Below, piece by piece: positions 10,236 through 23,875 of a stretch of DNA of 64,000 nucleotides. The notes under the pieces are model-generated. The model was not told the origin of the DNA. It ran no database searches and was given only the letters and a program-made list of their open reading frames with translations. Origin of the DNA: Argentina anserina (lineage: Eukaryota > Streptophyta > Magnoliopsida > Rosales > Rosaceae); contig NC_065872.1 of assembly GCF_933775445.1 (NCBI RefSeq), forward strand, positions 2,976,001-3,040,000, given 5' to 3'. How positions within the stretch are numbered: position 1 is the first letter of the stretch; the number at the start of each line of letters is the position of its first letter. The position numbers and the translations under genes are program-made.

Positions 10236-13200
10236 TCACGACTGCCAGAATAGTTCAGGGTCATTGCTGTACAACGAGTGATCCTGAATTTCCTGGTTTG
10301 CGACATGGCAATCAATAAGTCGCGATTGAACTAGTTTACACAGTGCTAGACCACAAGGAAGCACCCACCATTCACTTTCATCCCTGCAGACAAGAATGTT
10401 TCATCAGTGAGAATTTAAGTAGCTGCAATTGAATTGAATTTACAGGGTAATGCAGAAGTTGCTGCCATTGAGTTAATCACTCACACGCTAAAATTCCAGG
10501 AAGGAAAGTTGGAATGCCTTCTATTTGAGTGAGTTGTATAAAGAATCAATCCACACATAAAACCAACTACCTGCACCAGAAACCAAAATTAGGAATCAGC
10601 TGCATCAAATAATGTTACCTTCTACTGTATGTACTTTCTTTCGTTGCTAACTATGCCAGAAGGTTTCAAACAACTTACAACATTGATCAAGGATGTGATA
10701 TTCCACAAAGCATATAAACGGGCGAGACCTGCTGCACGTCTAGGCCCATGACTAAACAAAGCACTGATTCCAGCTGGAAAGGGGAAAAGTAGACCGAGAG
10801 GGAGAATGAACAAGACTAAGAATAAACTTAAGAGTGAAATAGAATAAAGCTGCAGCAAAGTGAGCAAAACTAAGCTAAAGTCTCCCAAGAGTAAAACAGA
10901 AATCACCAAACCAACAAGATCCTGAGACAAAGAAGAAAGAGTTCCAATTAGTTTAGTATAGTATCTAATCACATCAACCAAATATCATATTGAGGAATAG
11001 TTAAAGGCACTCAACCTGATGGCCAATGGGTTTAGCATTATAAAGTACAAAAGAGAAGGGATAACATATGGCTTTCTTCTCTTTTAGCGTCCTCAAGCCT
11101 TTGGTATGTAAAATCCCTCCAGAAAACTTCTTTTGAGACATCCAAAGGTCCATGAGTCTCACATACTCAATTTTGTTTTCCCAATGATTTATTGGCATCC
11201 TGAAACGAATTAATGTAGTAGAATACCGTAAGGGATAAGACTTAAGGAAACTAACTTGGTACATATACAAATTTGTGCAGATCTTTACCGTGACTGATAC
11301 TCTGGTGGAAAGAATGCATCCTGACCATCCAATTCAAGTGGCAGATTTTCAACTTCCATAGTATAAACCACAATTCCAAAGTGGCAATATCCAGACGCTG
11401 TAGGCTGAAACCAGGCAAGTTCGACATGTATTCCAAATTCACCAAGCCCGGGTTTTGCATGTGTATCAAGCCAGCTAATAACATGACTCAAAGTCAATTT
11501 TAAGTGTCCATGCCGGACTAAGTGCAATTGAGCATTTAGACCGGCTACAAGCCGATACCACATGGTAGGTGGAACCGACTGAAAAATCAAAATATAATCA
11601 TCACTTTATTAGAAGTCTGTTTAAATACCATTAGGAACTGAACTTCGCACAACCCTAAACAGGATTTGGATAACAAACCTGACTCATGAGGCTAGTAAGA
11701 ATGCTATCACTCTGAAGAGAGAAAGGAGCCATGTAACTTCCATCTCCTCCAAAAATTATAGACATTGGAAATCTGTGATGAAGACGGGGAGGAAGGCCAG
11801 CTCTTTTCTCATCTCCACCTAGGAAAAAGTCCACATATGCAAGCATCAGATCTGTAGTCGAGGCAACCTGCAAATACAATATTTTAAACTGTTAAAACAA
11901 AGCAAAATTAAACAAAGCCCCTCAGGGAAATTCAAACTTGCTAGCAAGAGAACTGTATTAATTTTCTGTTTGTATATTCATATGAATAGAAGACTAGTGT
12001 ACACATAGGCGAGTTCTGTAGCATAAAGAAAGCCAGCTAATAATATTATTGTTCGAGGTTCATATTGTTTAACATCTTAACGTTATGAGTCAAAAAAAAA
12101 TTGTCGAAACACTTCAAACAAATGATTAATTTAGAGATTAACCTTAATCCCTTCATATAGAGCACGAGAACGACAAGAACGCAAACAAGAATGATCATAT
12201 TCTGATCGAACAAATTCATGAAGTTGTTGTAACTTATGTTTTCTTCGACTCTGTAGCCACGACCAGGCAAGTGGATAGGCAAGAACTGAAAGAATGCTGT
12301 AGACTGATCCTTCCCACCACTGATAAGCAGCTAAGCCATTAATCTCATCCACGAACCTATTGAATGCATCCTCATATCTGCCAATGATGTACTTAACCAC
12401 TTATACAATTGCAAAGTTTACCGAGCTTCTGTTAGTATGAAACTATGACCAATGAATGAATACACTTGAATAATAGAAAAAAAGGTAGATGAATAGCTTT
12501 ATTCTGCAAGTGGGGACCCAACTACTAAATTCATCATATACCAAAGTGAAAGAAACCATACACTATCTCTGTTATTTGTTCTGGAGGGGAATGAGGTAGA
12601 TGCCAAGGTTCACTGAATGTATTTGGCCCCATGAAATACATCCTATGCACATGACTCTTAGATTCCTCGTTTCTATTTGTCTCCAATACCTGTGATAAAA
12701 TGATTATTACACCAGATGCAACAAAAGGAGCAGAGCACTCCACTTTGGTCAGTGTGAACTTTATTCAATTAGAGAAAACAGACGTAGCATAAGAAATTGG
12801 AACCTCATTTAACGATTCAAGGAAAGGAAAAGAATGATCTAAACGGGAGCCCCGTCGAGCAGGTACAGCAGCCGGTAACTCGTCTGCAGTAACATATTTC
12901 ATTCGTGCAATACTGAGCACAAGAGCTAAAAAGACAAGGACACCTAACAGAGTAAGACTGAACAGCCATGGTCCACCAAAAGTGTAAACCAATTCTTCAA
13001 CTGCAGTATAGCAGTTTGGCATGTGATATCTATCAGAAACACACTTGTATGGACATGGAGTCTCAGTAACACCACCTGATAAAAGTTGAAGGTCGTTAAT
13101 TAGCTGGTCCACCTAATCTGAAACTTCAATAAAATCTCGAGTAATCAAGTAACACAACTCTAGATAGAATGTGAAATAACAAGTTCAGGAATACCTCGAA

Positions 13201-14793
13201 CAGTAACAAAGAAGGCACGATGCGGAAGCTGAAAAGACGAACAAGCACGACAAAGGGCTCTTGCAGAGCCACTAACATTCTTAAAGGTTCCGAGAGGGCA
13301 TTCCTGCAGTGCATTTTGCTCAAATGGTAAACATAAAGGTGAATAACTAAAGGAAAATGCAAGCCCAAAAGGCATCCTCACTCTTTCAATCACAGAGCTG
13401 AATATGGATATGAAGTTAATATGAACCAATAACTTGCTGACCTCCATAAATGCCCCTAGTAAATCAAGTGATATAAAGATCTCGGATATGTAACACTACA
13501 AACCAGTGTAAAATGAAGTGGAATTTTCAATGCCAGCAGTACAATATGTTCACCACTAGTAGTATGAATTGTATTACCTCACAAAAGATACCATATAAGC
13601 CTCTGGGACACGCCCTTCCAGTTATGGTCCCATTTTGACCAGTACGACCATTTCCTCTACCAAATCCTCCCCTGCCATCAAGAAGAAGTGAAAAGTGGGT
13701 TTGAAAGTGATCATCTTGCCATACCAGAAATAGATTATAAGGGCAAAAAGAAAAGTCACTCTTGAAAAAGATTCAGTAAAACAAAAGTTAAAAATCTGAT
13801 TGGCAGCTAATTTGATTGCAAATATAAAAGTGAAAAACGATTTATCTTGCTATTTGCTTGTTTAAGTGATTAGCTTAGCAGATATGTTGGAGGGAGCAAG
13901 TTAATTCTGAAGCCCGCACCCTGTAACAAATTATTTACAACAATAGTTTCCAATACATATGGGAGCTTCATTTGACTTGCTTGCACCAACTGTTTAAAGA
14001 GTTTAACCTCTGACACAAGACTCATTGATCAAATTTCAATTCTTCTTTCCTGGAACTAAATATAGACTTTATCTACTAGAGAAAGAGTCGAAACTCATAG
14101 TCCTTTGTGAAGGGCAGGAACTGCAGTTAAGCTTGTAAGGGAACAAAAGCTTGAGAATTACTACTTGAACTATGTTCAGGTATAACCACTTAACTACCAT
14201 ATCAACAATAGATAAAACAAATATAACAATATATCAGGAAGTATTCCAACACACCTGCCATTAACTGTGCAAACAATTTATCATCATTTTTATTGCTTAC
14301 TTGATCAATTTTAAAGCAGCACATGGAAATATAAAGAAACTGTTGAAAGAAATAATGATTTCCAGACACAAACCCAGTATTAATGTTTCCTCCCACACTT
14401 GCAATAGGTAGATATGCATCTCCAACTGGTATATCCGACCAGTGGAAGTGAATCCGCCCACCACCTCCTCCACCACCACCACTAGGACTACCATGCCCGC
14501 CACGAGTTGAGATTGTAGATGAATCACCAAGTGCGAGTGTCTGAACAAACAAAAGAATGGTACCACCGGATCCACCACCAGGACCTATATTTGAAATGGT
14601 CCTACCAACTTTCTCCTCAAAATTGTCTCCAAAGGTTTCTCCATCAGCTCTAAGAGAGCCCCCAACAGACAAACTAGACAATGAACGCTCCAATGAACCC
14701 ATTACTGTTCAAGACAAAAGCACAATTAACAAAATCTAAACATCAGGCAATGAACCTGAAACAAAGTAGCCATTTAACCATATCTATTTCATT

Positions 14794-14830
<37 letters not shown>

Positions 14831-17800
14831 TTCAAATAGAAATGCTTAATTCAAACATCTGAACCATGACAGATGACAGATACTGCGTTCTCATTGGGTC
14901 TTAGTATCTAATTCCAATAAATGTTGCTTAGGTTTAATAAATGAGCCTTGCAGCAAAACAAACCCCAGACAGCGATTGAAGTCCAAAAAAGAGATAAATG
15001 AATCAAAGTAGTTGCATTTGTCTACACAATCAATCCTCCAAGACCCTTTTCATTGCACATGAGTTGGCTAAATTGAACATTAAGTTGCAAAGAACATTTA
15101 AATCTTACCAATAATATCACCACCTGCTGTCGCACCAGCTAGACTATCATTTCCACTACCACTTCCAAGTTCACAAGGTAAATCAGCATTACCATAGGAT
15201 ATACCACCTTCAATAAAACTTCCCTCGTAAAACCCATCTCCACCTTTGCCTCCATGCCCCCCACCACTTCCAAGACCATTTACAGAAAATCTTCCTCTAC
15301 CTAGCCCACCAGTGCAACCTAAAAATTTAAATCAAGATTCATAAACAAATGCATATTATAGGTTGAAAGCTGAAACTGAACATTCTATCATTTATGGCAT
15401 TGCAGGACTATATCTTTCCAAGATTAAACATTTCATGTCAATTCAAAACCAAAATTTCATGTGCTCAATTCAGTCAAAAAATTTAAAATGAGAGACAGAA
15501 GGCATACCCAGACCAGATGCAGTAATCACCCCAGAAGAGTGTACAACTACATCTCTAACCCAGTGAAAATGTATAACAGATCCAGTCATAATGCCTTCAA
15601 CGATGACATCTTCAACTCGACAAATCTGGAGCAGCAATCCCGGCCAACCACTCATCAGCCACATAAGGTGCAACTTATTTAATCATTTCAAAAAATTTAC
15701 CAAATTGACCAAGATAAGTACTTAGTTCGTAATCTGTATCAATGGGAAACCTGAAGAGTAAAGGTCAGCGTAGAGTTCATGTTACAATCTTCAGGTGGAT
15801 GAAGTAACTCCACAGGGCAATTAAGGAGCTCGCAGTTGAGTTGGGGTGACCTACAATTTGCAGACATGGATATCAAGTTCATCAATATTAAGAAACAAAA
15901 GAAAAGAAAGAGAAAAAAAAAGAAGTACAAAGAAGTATGGACATATCACTTACGTTAAGTTACTACTGCTGCGATCCAAAGGCCCTCGCAGAACAGATCC
16001 AGGTCCAACCTTCATATGAGAAACAGTAATTCAGTAAGAAAATGCATGGAAATAATGTAGGTGGAGAGAACAAATCAACAGTACACTTGGAAAAATCTAC
16101 AGATAGTACAGGTGAACGAGAACGTGCATATATAAGTTAATGGAATCTATTCTCAAGACATAAATTCAAGTAACCCAATATTAGTATTAGTATTTCCAAC
16201 AAGGAGAACCAATAGGATAAACATAATGAATCTGCAGCTTACATTGATACTAAAAAATAGAGACAGAACCAGGTGTTGCGCTTCAATAACATCTCCTGGC
16301 CCTGACAAGTTTAAGAAACCTTGTCCATGAACTCCCAAATTCGCATTAGAATGTATCACAGAGGACTCCTGACAACCAAATGCAAAGCACACATTTATAA
16401 TTTGAACAATATAATCACACAATAGGTTATTGGAAACCGAGAATCTGTTTATAATGTACCTTGAGAACCACTAGATTAGTAGCTTCAAGCAAAGATGTTT
16501 GCACAAGTGTATCAACACCACCCTCTATAAGCATTTTGGAATTCCACATCAAGTGCATTTTCACAGACATTCGAAGAGCCCCAAATATCTGAATGTAAAG
16601 GAGACAACAGTAATGAACGTCTTACATTGATTAGACTCATAAACTGTAATGACATAAGAAGGGGAACAACACTTGAATACTACAATAAAGATCAGAACAT
16701 GAAAAAAAATGAATGAATGAAAAATTTGAAACTTACCTTGACTATAGAATCACTCATGAGAAGCTCTTCTGCCATTAACTCAAACTCAGATGAAGCAAAT
16801 TGCTGAAGACCAAAACTCAAAACTGAACCACATGATAAACGAATTTGACCTCTAACCTGTAAGATTTCAAAATATAATAATGACAACGATTCATATCAAG
16901 AGTATCATTATGTGAAATGAGAGATAATTCATGGCTTGAATTCATATTCCGGATATGCCTCTTGAATGTATACAGAAGAGTATGACAAGTTGGTATATTA
17001 CATATCAAGAGTATCATTAAGTGAAATGAGAGATAATTCATGGCTTGAATTCAAAATCCGGATATACCTCTTGAATGTATACAAAAGAGTATGACAAATT
17101 AGCATATTACATGTACTCTTTGTCTCTTTAACAAGAATCCCGGTGACAAAGCCTTAACATTTTAATGTGAGAGAAAGAAGAAACCCCATGCATGTACTAG
17201 ATTATTTAACAGAAAAAAATGCTGGAGGCTTGAATCAGTGTTGAAAGAATGCTAAATCCTGTACTAAATGCATCTAATCTTATACAGATGTCTCTTAAGT
17301 TCACTCTATCATTATGCAATCAATCCACCAGTAAAAAAGTAGGTGTTTTATCCAGTCCTTCACTAATTCAATTTAAAAGTACAACAAAAGTATGAGGTTT
17401 CTTAAAAGTTAAACCCCACCACTTTTGTAAAATATTTTTTCAACAGAAGAATTTGATAATGATAGAAAATAAATAATGTAAATCAATAATAAAATTAAAA
17501 AAGAAAGACTAGTAATATAAGACATGACAGGACCAATAAAAGTATACACGATTGAAATACCATCTGCCAAGATAGGCAATTTCTGTCGCAATAGAAACTG
17601 ACACAACTAGAGAGCTAATGCATGTACATTCATGTTCAGCAAGACAAAGAAAAGGCGTAAGTTCTTCAATGACCTAAACACGACTCCAATACAAAGGAAC
17701 CAAGGCCTTGGCATGATCTTGTATATCTACATTTGTCCAGAGTGGCAGTTTAGGAAACTCCAACAGAAGTGTGTCAGTCCGTGTGGACAAGTTTTGATTG

Positions 17801-19213
17801 CTGACTATAAGCCTCCGAGGGACAGCATCATAATATGTCCCTGCAGCACCTGCATTTTCAGGACAGCCTAAACTCCTTCCCCCTACCGGAAGAAGCTGAA
17901 CATAATAAAAATCGGAGCAGGAATATGCAAAAGGAAGGCAGTTTAGGTGATTCTTTCAAATATAAGTTCTTCCTCTGATGATTGCGTAAAAGAAATTTTA
18001 AGCACACAGTTCCTCTGACAAATTAGCTTCAAAAATAAATATGAGTCTTACCATGACTGAAGATTCCTGATTCATCACGCCTGCTGAACACATTGATGGA
18101 AACCCTTCCACCTCCACCTCCAGCGAATCCATTACCCCCAATTGCACTTATCCTGCCTCTTCCAGTCCTGCTCTTCACAGTAAAAAAAAAGTAGTTTTGA
18201 GACTTTCTAAGACATTATGCGTTACATGTTTCATGTTTGGATTAAGTATGATAACAATGGTTCGACACAAAAGAAGTTTTTGACAATTAATCAAACATGA
18301 CAACCCTATAGCATTTAAATCTACTAATAAGCATATCATTATACATAAGCGTCTATGAGTCATTACATCGACTTAAACAAATGGAATGTCAGTCAAGAAC
18401 TTACATTCTAAGACCCTTAATGTATATGCTGCCTCCTGACCCTCCTCCACCCTTGATACCACCATCACCACCATCAGCCAAAACACTGCCCCCAACAACA
18501 ATCGAGTTTCTCACCTCCAACCATATCCTCCCACCTCCTTCCCCACCATACTTCACTTCCTTACTAGTACTCCCACCCTTACTCCCATAACTCCTCGGCT
18601 CTTCCAACGATGACCAAGCATATGGATCCCCACCCCAAAAATCATCCGGTAGCTTACTGTTATCTGTGACACAACTAGCTCCTCTCCCACCATGACCTCC
18701 TCCAGCACCCTGCACACCCCCTGGTGAGCCACTAGTCATTGGTGGCGGCTCCCCCGCCATTGCGGTAACATTGATCATTGAACCACTAAACAAGTTAGCA
18801 TTGGAAGCATTAACCGAAACTAACCCGGCAATAATCACAGCATTGCTACCTAATCTAAAATCTCCACTAATATTAACCACAATGGAGCACCCCAAACGTG
18901 GGCAGCTCAAATTAACACCAGGGAGAATATAAAAGCTCCCATTCCCATGTATATGCACATCATTATCAAGGGCCAAGCTTGAGTTGAGCTCACATACAGT
19001 GTCGAAAGACCCAGTTGCATTCAGACCCTCACTGCAGGAGAGTGAGGGCGGCAGAGGCTCCGGCGGACTCGGCGGCGATGGAGGCGAGTAGTCTCCATAT
19101 AAGTCATTAGAATCCAAGCTGAGGATTGAGAATTCATTGCCCAAATCAGTGGAGAGAGTAGGGTTTATAGTGAAATGGGTGAAGAAGCTGAGAATAATGA
19201 AAAGGTGGTGGAG
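10236..19213 (-). CDS. Large glycine-rich membrane protein gene body, interrupted in exon 1 by a copia element
   Basis: Plant family of ~1400-residue glycine-rich proteins (Arabidopsis At5g11700, At4g32920, At5g47020, from memory), function unknown. Exons (minus): 19213-18405 (rest of exon 1), 18167-18052, 17882-17674, 16856-16737, 16588-16460, 16368-16243, 16009-15954, 15850-15751, 15625-15508, 15318-15109, 14704-14374, 13671-13578, 13303-13195, 13075-12804, 12689-12562, 12377-12143, 11867-11679, 11578-11289, 11199-11016, 10921-10679, 10570-10485, 10383-10236. With seven codons at 24152-24132 they give about 1440 codons, all junctions in phase. Features are a Pro-rich stretch, Gly-rich repeats (GGGHGGRG, GSGGGHGGKGG), a Cys-rich segment (CPRGLYGIFCEECPLG), and several hydrophobic segments near the C terminus. 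Two lesions are seen: the copia insertion, and a TAG at the end of exon 3 (17676-17674). Using the GT six bases earlier (17679) would skip the TAG in frame. No start codon remains in the natural position on this side. Confidence 0.85.
14798..14829. repeat. AT microsatellite in an intron of the glycine-rich gene
   Basis: An uninterrupted TA run of about 32 bases inside the intron between exons 10 and 11. Confidence 0.9.
16892..17109. repeat. Tandem duplication, 2 x 109 bp, in intron 3 of the glycine-rich gene
   Basis: The unit beginning CATATCAAGAGTATCATTA at 16892 starts again at 17001 and runs to about 17109 with a few substitutions. It lies wholly in the intron between exons 3 and 4. Confidence 0.85.
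17674..17676 (-). other. In-frame TAG at the exon 3 / intron 3 border
   Basis: The minus strand reads TGG AGT CGT GTT TAG then GTCATT; the next exon reads VRGQIRL. In the family, as I remember it, the text is WSRVQVRGQI, so CAG before the donor would be expected and TAG looks like a C-to-T change. If the splice site moves six bases upstream (CGT|GTTTAG) two residues are lost but the frame stays open. Confidence 0.55.
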
Positions 19214-19218
19214 ATATG
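19214..19218. repeat. Left target-site duplication ATATG of the copia element
   Basis: ATATG here matches ATATG at 24132-24136 directly after the right LTR. Five bases is the standard length for LTR retrotransposon integration. Confidence 0.95.
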
Positions 19219-19474
19219 TGTTGAGTTTTGACTTGGTTTTCTTGTTGGTTAAATAAAGTCCTAGTCTGTTGGGATTAGTCCTAGTCAGTAGGGTTTAGTT
19301 AAGTTGAATTATTCCTGGTTTGTTAGAACTCGTAGCTGAAAACGAGTGCTTCTGTTTAGGATTTCTGTTACATCGAGAAGGCTATATATATGCCTATCTC
19401 AAAGTTGAATAACGCAGAGTGTTTGAATTCCAATTGTGAGTTAAACTTGTTGCAATCAAGTTTCGTTTCCAACA
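19219..19474 (+). repeat. 5' LTR of the copia element
   Basis: 256 bp, TG..CA ends, with a TATATATA box at about 19383-19390 that could drive the element's own transcript. Confidence 0.95.
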
Positions 19475-19477
19475 ATC

Positions 19478-19489
19478 TGGTATCAGAGC
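19478..19489 (+). other. Primer-binding site, initiator Met tRNA type
   Basis: TGGTATCAGAGC, three bases after the LTR end, is the classic copia primer-binding site complementary to the 3' end of initiator tRNA-Met. Confidence 0.93.
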
Positions 19490-19544
19490 TCTGCAAATGG
19501 CCTGATTGTGTGTAAAGAGAGAAACACTAAGGGAGAGATTTGTG

Positions 19545-22500
19545 ATGGCAGAAAGTAGTACTGCACTGTTGAAGCCTGGAGCTGAGGGAAGCTCGGCACC
19601 ATTGTCCATTCCAATTTTTGATGGACATTATGATCACTGGTCACTTTTGATGGAGAACTTCATCAGATCAAAGAAGGCCTGGCACCACATTGAAGTTGGC
19701 ATACCAACGCCTACCCAAGTGACACAACAAGCTGAGACATTCTCCACGGTTGTGCAAGGACAACGAACACAGTCTGAGGCACAAAGGAAGCAAGCAGAAG
19801 AGTTGCGACAAAGGGTTGAGAGGATGAGAGAAGATGACTTCACAGTCAAAAGCTATCTCTTTCAAGCCATTCCTCGAACAATCCTGGAGACCATTCTCGA
19901 CAAGTCAAGCTCGAAGAGCATCTGGGATTCCATGAAACAGAAATATCATGGAACGAATCGAGCAAAACGAGCACAGAGACAGGCCTTGAAGAAGGAATTT
20001 GAAATGCTTCAAATGAAAGAAGACGAGAAGATAGATGATTATTTTGCTCGAACCCTAACCATTATCAATAAGCTGAAGATTCATGGAGGAGAAAACATGC
20101 CACAGTTGGATGTTGTGGAGAAGATTCTGAGATCTTTGACTCCTAGATTTGATTATGTTGCTTGTTCTATCGAGGAGTCGAATGACCTTGACTTGTTGAC
20201 AGTTGATGAGCTACAAAGCAGCTTGCTTGTGCATGAGCAGAGGCTGAACAGAAGCAACGGAAGCATGAGAGAGGAGCAGGTTCTCAAGGTGACTTATGGT
20301 GAAGGAAGCATTCGTGGAAGAGGAAATCGAGGACGTGGACGTGGAGGAAGAGGTAGAGGCAGACAAAGTTTCAACAGAGCCACAGTTGAGTGCTTCAAGT
20401 GTCATAAACTAGGACACTTTCAAAATGAGTGTCCATCTTGGAACAAGGAAGTTAATTATGCAGAGTTCGATGAAGAGGAAGAAATGCTACTGATGGCCTA
20501 TGTTGAGGAAGCAGAAAAGCAGAAAAGTAGTGCATGGTTTCTAGACTCCGGATGCTCAAACCATATGTGTGGAGACAAAGACTTGTTTACAAGCTTGAAC
20601 ACGAATTTTTCTCATTCTGTCAAGCTTGGAAACAATTCGAGGATGAACGTCGTTGGCAAAGGCAGTGTCAAAGTCTCTTTCAAAGGCATGAGGTATGTTA
20701 TAGAAGATGTCTATTTTGCTCCGGATTTGAGAAACAATCTGCTAAGTATTGGACAGCTTCAAGAGAAGGGTCTTGCCATTTTGATCCAAGATGGAACGTG
20801 TAAGATCTATCACTCAAGGAGAGGACTGATTGCAAGCACTAAAATGAGCACAAACAGGATGTTTGTTCTATTCTCTGAAGACTCACAAGTTTCGAGTGCA
20901 CAAGATGATCGCTGCTTTCAAACCTCAGTTTCTTCAGATTTGACATATCTTTGGCATCAAAGATATGGTCATCTAAGCTACAAGGGTTTGAGGACGCTGC
21001 AATACAAGAAGATGGTAGATGGCTTGCCTCATTTTGGAGCTTCTAAAGAAATTTGTGCAGAATGCCTGATCGGAAAGCAACCAAGAGGTGTGATACCAAA
21101 GAGAAGTTTATGGAGAGCCAGCAAGGTACTTGAATTGATACATTCTGATTTATGTGGACCGATCACTCCTACTTCAAACAGTGGAAAGAGGTATGTGTTA
21201 TGTTTTATTGATGACTATAGCCGTAAAGCATGGCCGTATCTCATTTGTGAGAAATCAGAAACTTTAAACTGTTTCAAGAATTTCAAGAAGCTAGTGGAGA
21301 AAAGTGCAGAAGTTTCAATCAAATGCTTGAGAACAGACAGAGGAGGAGAATTCACATCTAATGCTTTCAATGATTTCTGTCGAGAAGAGGGAATTAAAAG
21401 GCAACTCACCAATGCTTACACTCCTCAACAGAATGGCGTGGCAGAAAGGAAGAATCGGACAGTGATGAATCTGGTTCGTTCCATGCTGGTTGCTAAGGGA
21501 ATGCCTAGAACTTTTTGGCCGGAAGCTGTGCTATGGACGTTCTATGTTTTGAATCGTTCACCAACACTTGCAGTAAAGGATGTTACACCTCAAGAGGCAT
21601 GGAGCAAAACTAAACCTTCTGTGGATCACTTTCGAGTTTGGGGGTGCATTGGTCATGTGCATGTACCAGAAGAAAAGAGAGGTAAACTGGATAACCGTAG
21701 CTTTCCTTGTGTTTTATTGGGGGTGAGTGAACAGTCCAAAGGGTACAAATTGTATGATCCAGTAGAGAAAAAGGTTGTGTTTAGTAAGGATGTGTTTTTT
21801 GAAGAAAACAAACAGTGGGAATGGGGAAAGGAACATGAGAGGGAGATCAGTTTTGAGCTGGCTTGGGGAAATGAGAATGAGTGTGAAAATTTTGAGGGTG
21901 AAGGGTTTGAGGGAGAGACAGGTGACGAAGGAAACAATGAGGGGGGTGAGAGTAACCAAAACAGTGGTGAGAGTAACCAAAACAGTGAGGGAAATGTGAG
22001 AAATCAAAATCCTAACCTTGAAGAAGAAGTTGAAAACCCTAGTCCCCTCACTCAAAATTCTAGTCACACTCAAAACCCTAGCCTCGTTCATATCCCTACT
22101 TCTGTTCAAAACCCTACCTCTGTTCAAAATCCTAGCCTGCCAAATCTAAAAACTAAACCTCGAAGAAAAGAAACAGTGGTTGAGAGTATATCACATGCAG
22201 GGAGAGAGCGTCGGAGACCGGATTGGATGGATGACTATGTAGTTGGTAATGACCTAAATGAGGATGAAGTCTTGTTGATCGAAGATGGAGAGAATGCTGA
22301 TCCAGTTTATTTCGAAGATGCTGTTAAAGAAGCTAAATGGAGGCAGGCAATGGATAGTGAGATCAATGCTATCGAGAAGAACAAGACTTGGAAGTTGACA
22401 GAGCTGCCAAAAGGAGCAAAGAAAATTGGAGTGAAGTGGATCTACAAGACTAAACACAATGAACATGGAGAGATCATCAAGCATAAAGCTCGACTTGTTG

Positions 22501-23843
22501 CAAAAGGCTACACTCAAAGGGAAGGAATTGACTACTTGGAGGTTTTTGCACCTGTTGCTCGTTTAGATACAGTTCGAACCATCCTTGCAGCCTCAGCTCA
22601 AAACAAATGGAAGGTGTTTCAGCTTGATGTAAAATCTGCATTTCTTCATGGTGAGCTTGTCGAGAAAGTCTATGTGGAGCAGCCTCAAGGTTACAAGAAA
22701 GAGGGGAAGGAGCACATGGTGTATGAACTGTTCAAAGCCTTGTATGGACTAAAACAAGCTCCTCGAGCTTGGTTTAGTCGGATCGAAACTTACTTCGTCA
22801 ACCATGGATTTCACAGATGCGACAGTGAGCAAACCTTGTTCACAAAGAAGAGTGAGGATGGCAAAATTATCATTGTAAGTCTTTATGTTGATGACTTGAT
22901 TTACACTGGTAATGATGTTGATTTCTTGCTCGATTTTAAGAAGTCTGTGATGGAAGAATTTGACATGAGTGATATGGGAAGTTTGAGTTATTTTCTCGGC
23001 ATAGAAGTTATACAGAAGTCACAAGGGATCTTCATATGTCAAAGGAGGTATGCAATGGAAATTCTTAAGAAGTTTGGTATGCTAGAGAGTAAGCCAGTGT
23101 CTACCCCTATTGTTCCTGGCACAAGAGTCTCAAGAGATGAGGAAGGCATAGTGATTGATGAGACTTACTACAAACAGCTTGTAGGAAGTCTCATGTATCT
23201 GACAGCTACTCGCCCGGATTTGATGTTTGTCACAAGTTTGGCTAGTTGATACATGTCCAAGCCCACAGAGCTGCACTTACAAATTGTGAAACGAGCATTG
23301 CGCTACTTGAAGGGAACGATGGATTTTGGCATCTTTTACAGAAGAGTTGAAGGTTGCAAACTGCAAGGTTTTACCGATAGTGACTATGCAGGAGACTGTG
23401 ATGATCGTAAAAGCACTAGTGGGTATGTGTTCATGCTTGGAGTTGGAGCTGTATCTTGGAGTTCAAGAAAACAACCAATTGTGACACTTTCAACCACTGA
23501 AGCCGAGTTTGTTGCTGCTGCAAGCTGTGTTTGTCAAGCAATTTGGTTAAAGCGGGTTCTCAAAGAACTAGGAGAAGAAGAAGAAGAGGTCTGTACAGAC
23601 ATCAAGTGTGACAACAGCTCCACCATTAAGTTGTCAAGGAATCCAGTTCTTCATGGACGCAGTAAGCACATAGATGTAAGGTATCACTTTCTCAGAGATG
23701 TCATTAAACAAGGATCGATCTCATTGTCTTACTGTGGGACAGCTGAGCAAACTGCTGATATCATGACTAAACCTTTGAAGACTGAAGCTTTTGTTCATCT
23801 TCGCACCAAGTTTGGAATGTGTGAAGCAGCTGAAGTAAACTGA
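19545..23843 (+). pseudogene. Copia gag-pol polyprotein with one internal stop
   Basis: The frame starts at ATG 19545 (MAESSTALL). Order of domains: gag (~1-270), an Arg/Gly-rich stretch, a CCHC knuckle (CFKCHKLGHFQNEC, ~residue 283), aspartic protease (WFLDSGCSNHM), integrase with HHCC zinc motif and D..D..E signature, and reverse transcriptase with YVDD at 22884-22895. A single TGA at 23247-23249 separates 1234 codons from the last 197, which carry the RNase H domain (TDSDYAGDC). No frameshift is seen. The stop is a TGA in a context consistent with a methylated-CpG transition. The element itself could still move if copies elsewhere supply RNase H; its own polyprotein would end early. Confidence 0.93.
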
Positions 23844-23860
23844 ATCGTTGCACTGGTTCA

Positions 23861-23875
23861 GTTTAAGGGAGAGTT
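23861..23875 (+). other. Polypurine tract
   Basis: Purine-rich GTTTAAGGGAGAGTT directly before the 3' LTR, the expected plus-strand priming site. Confidence 0.8.
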
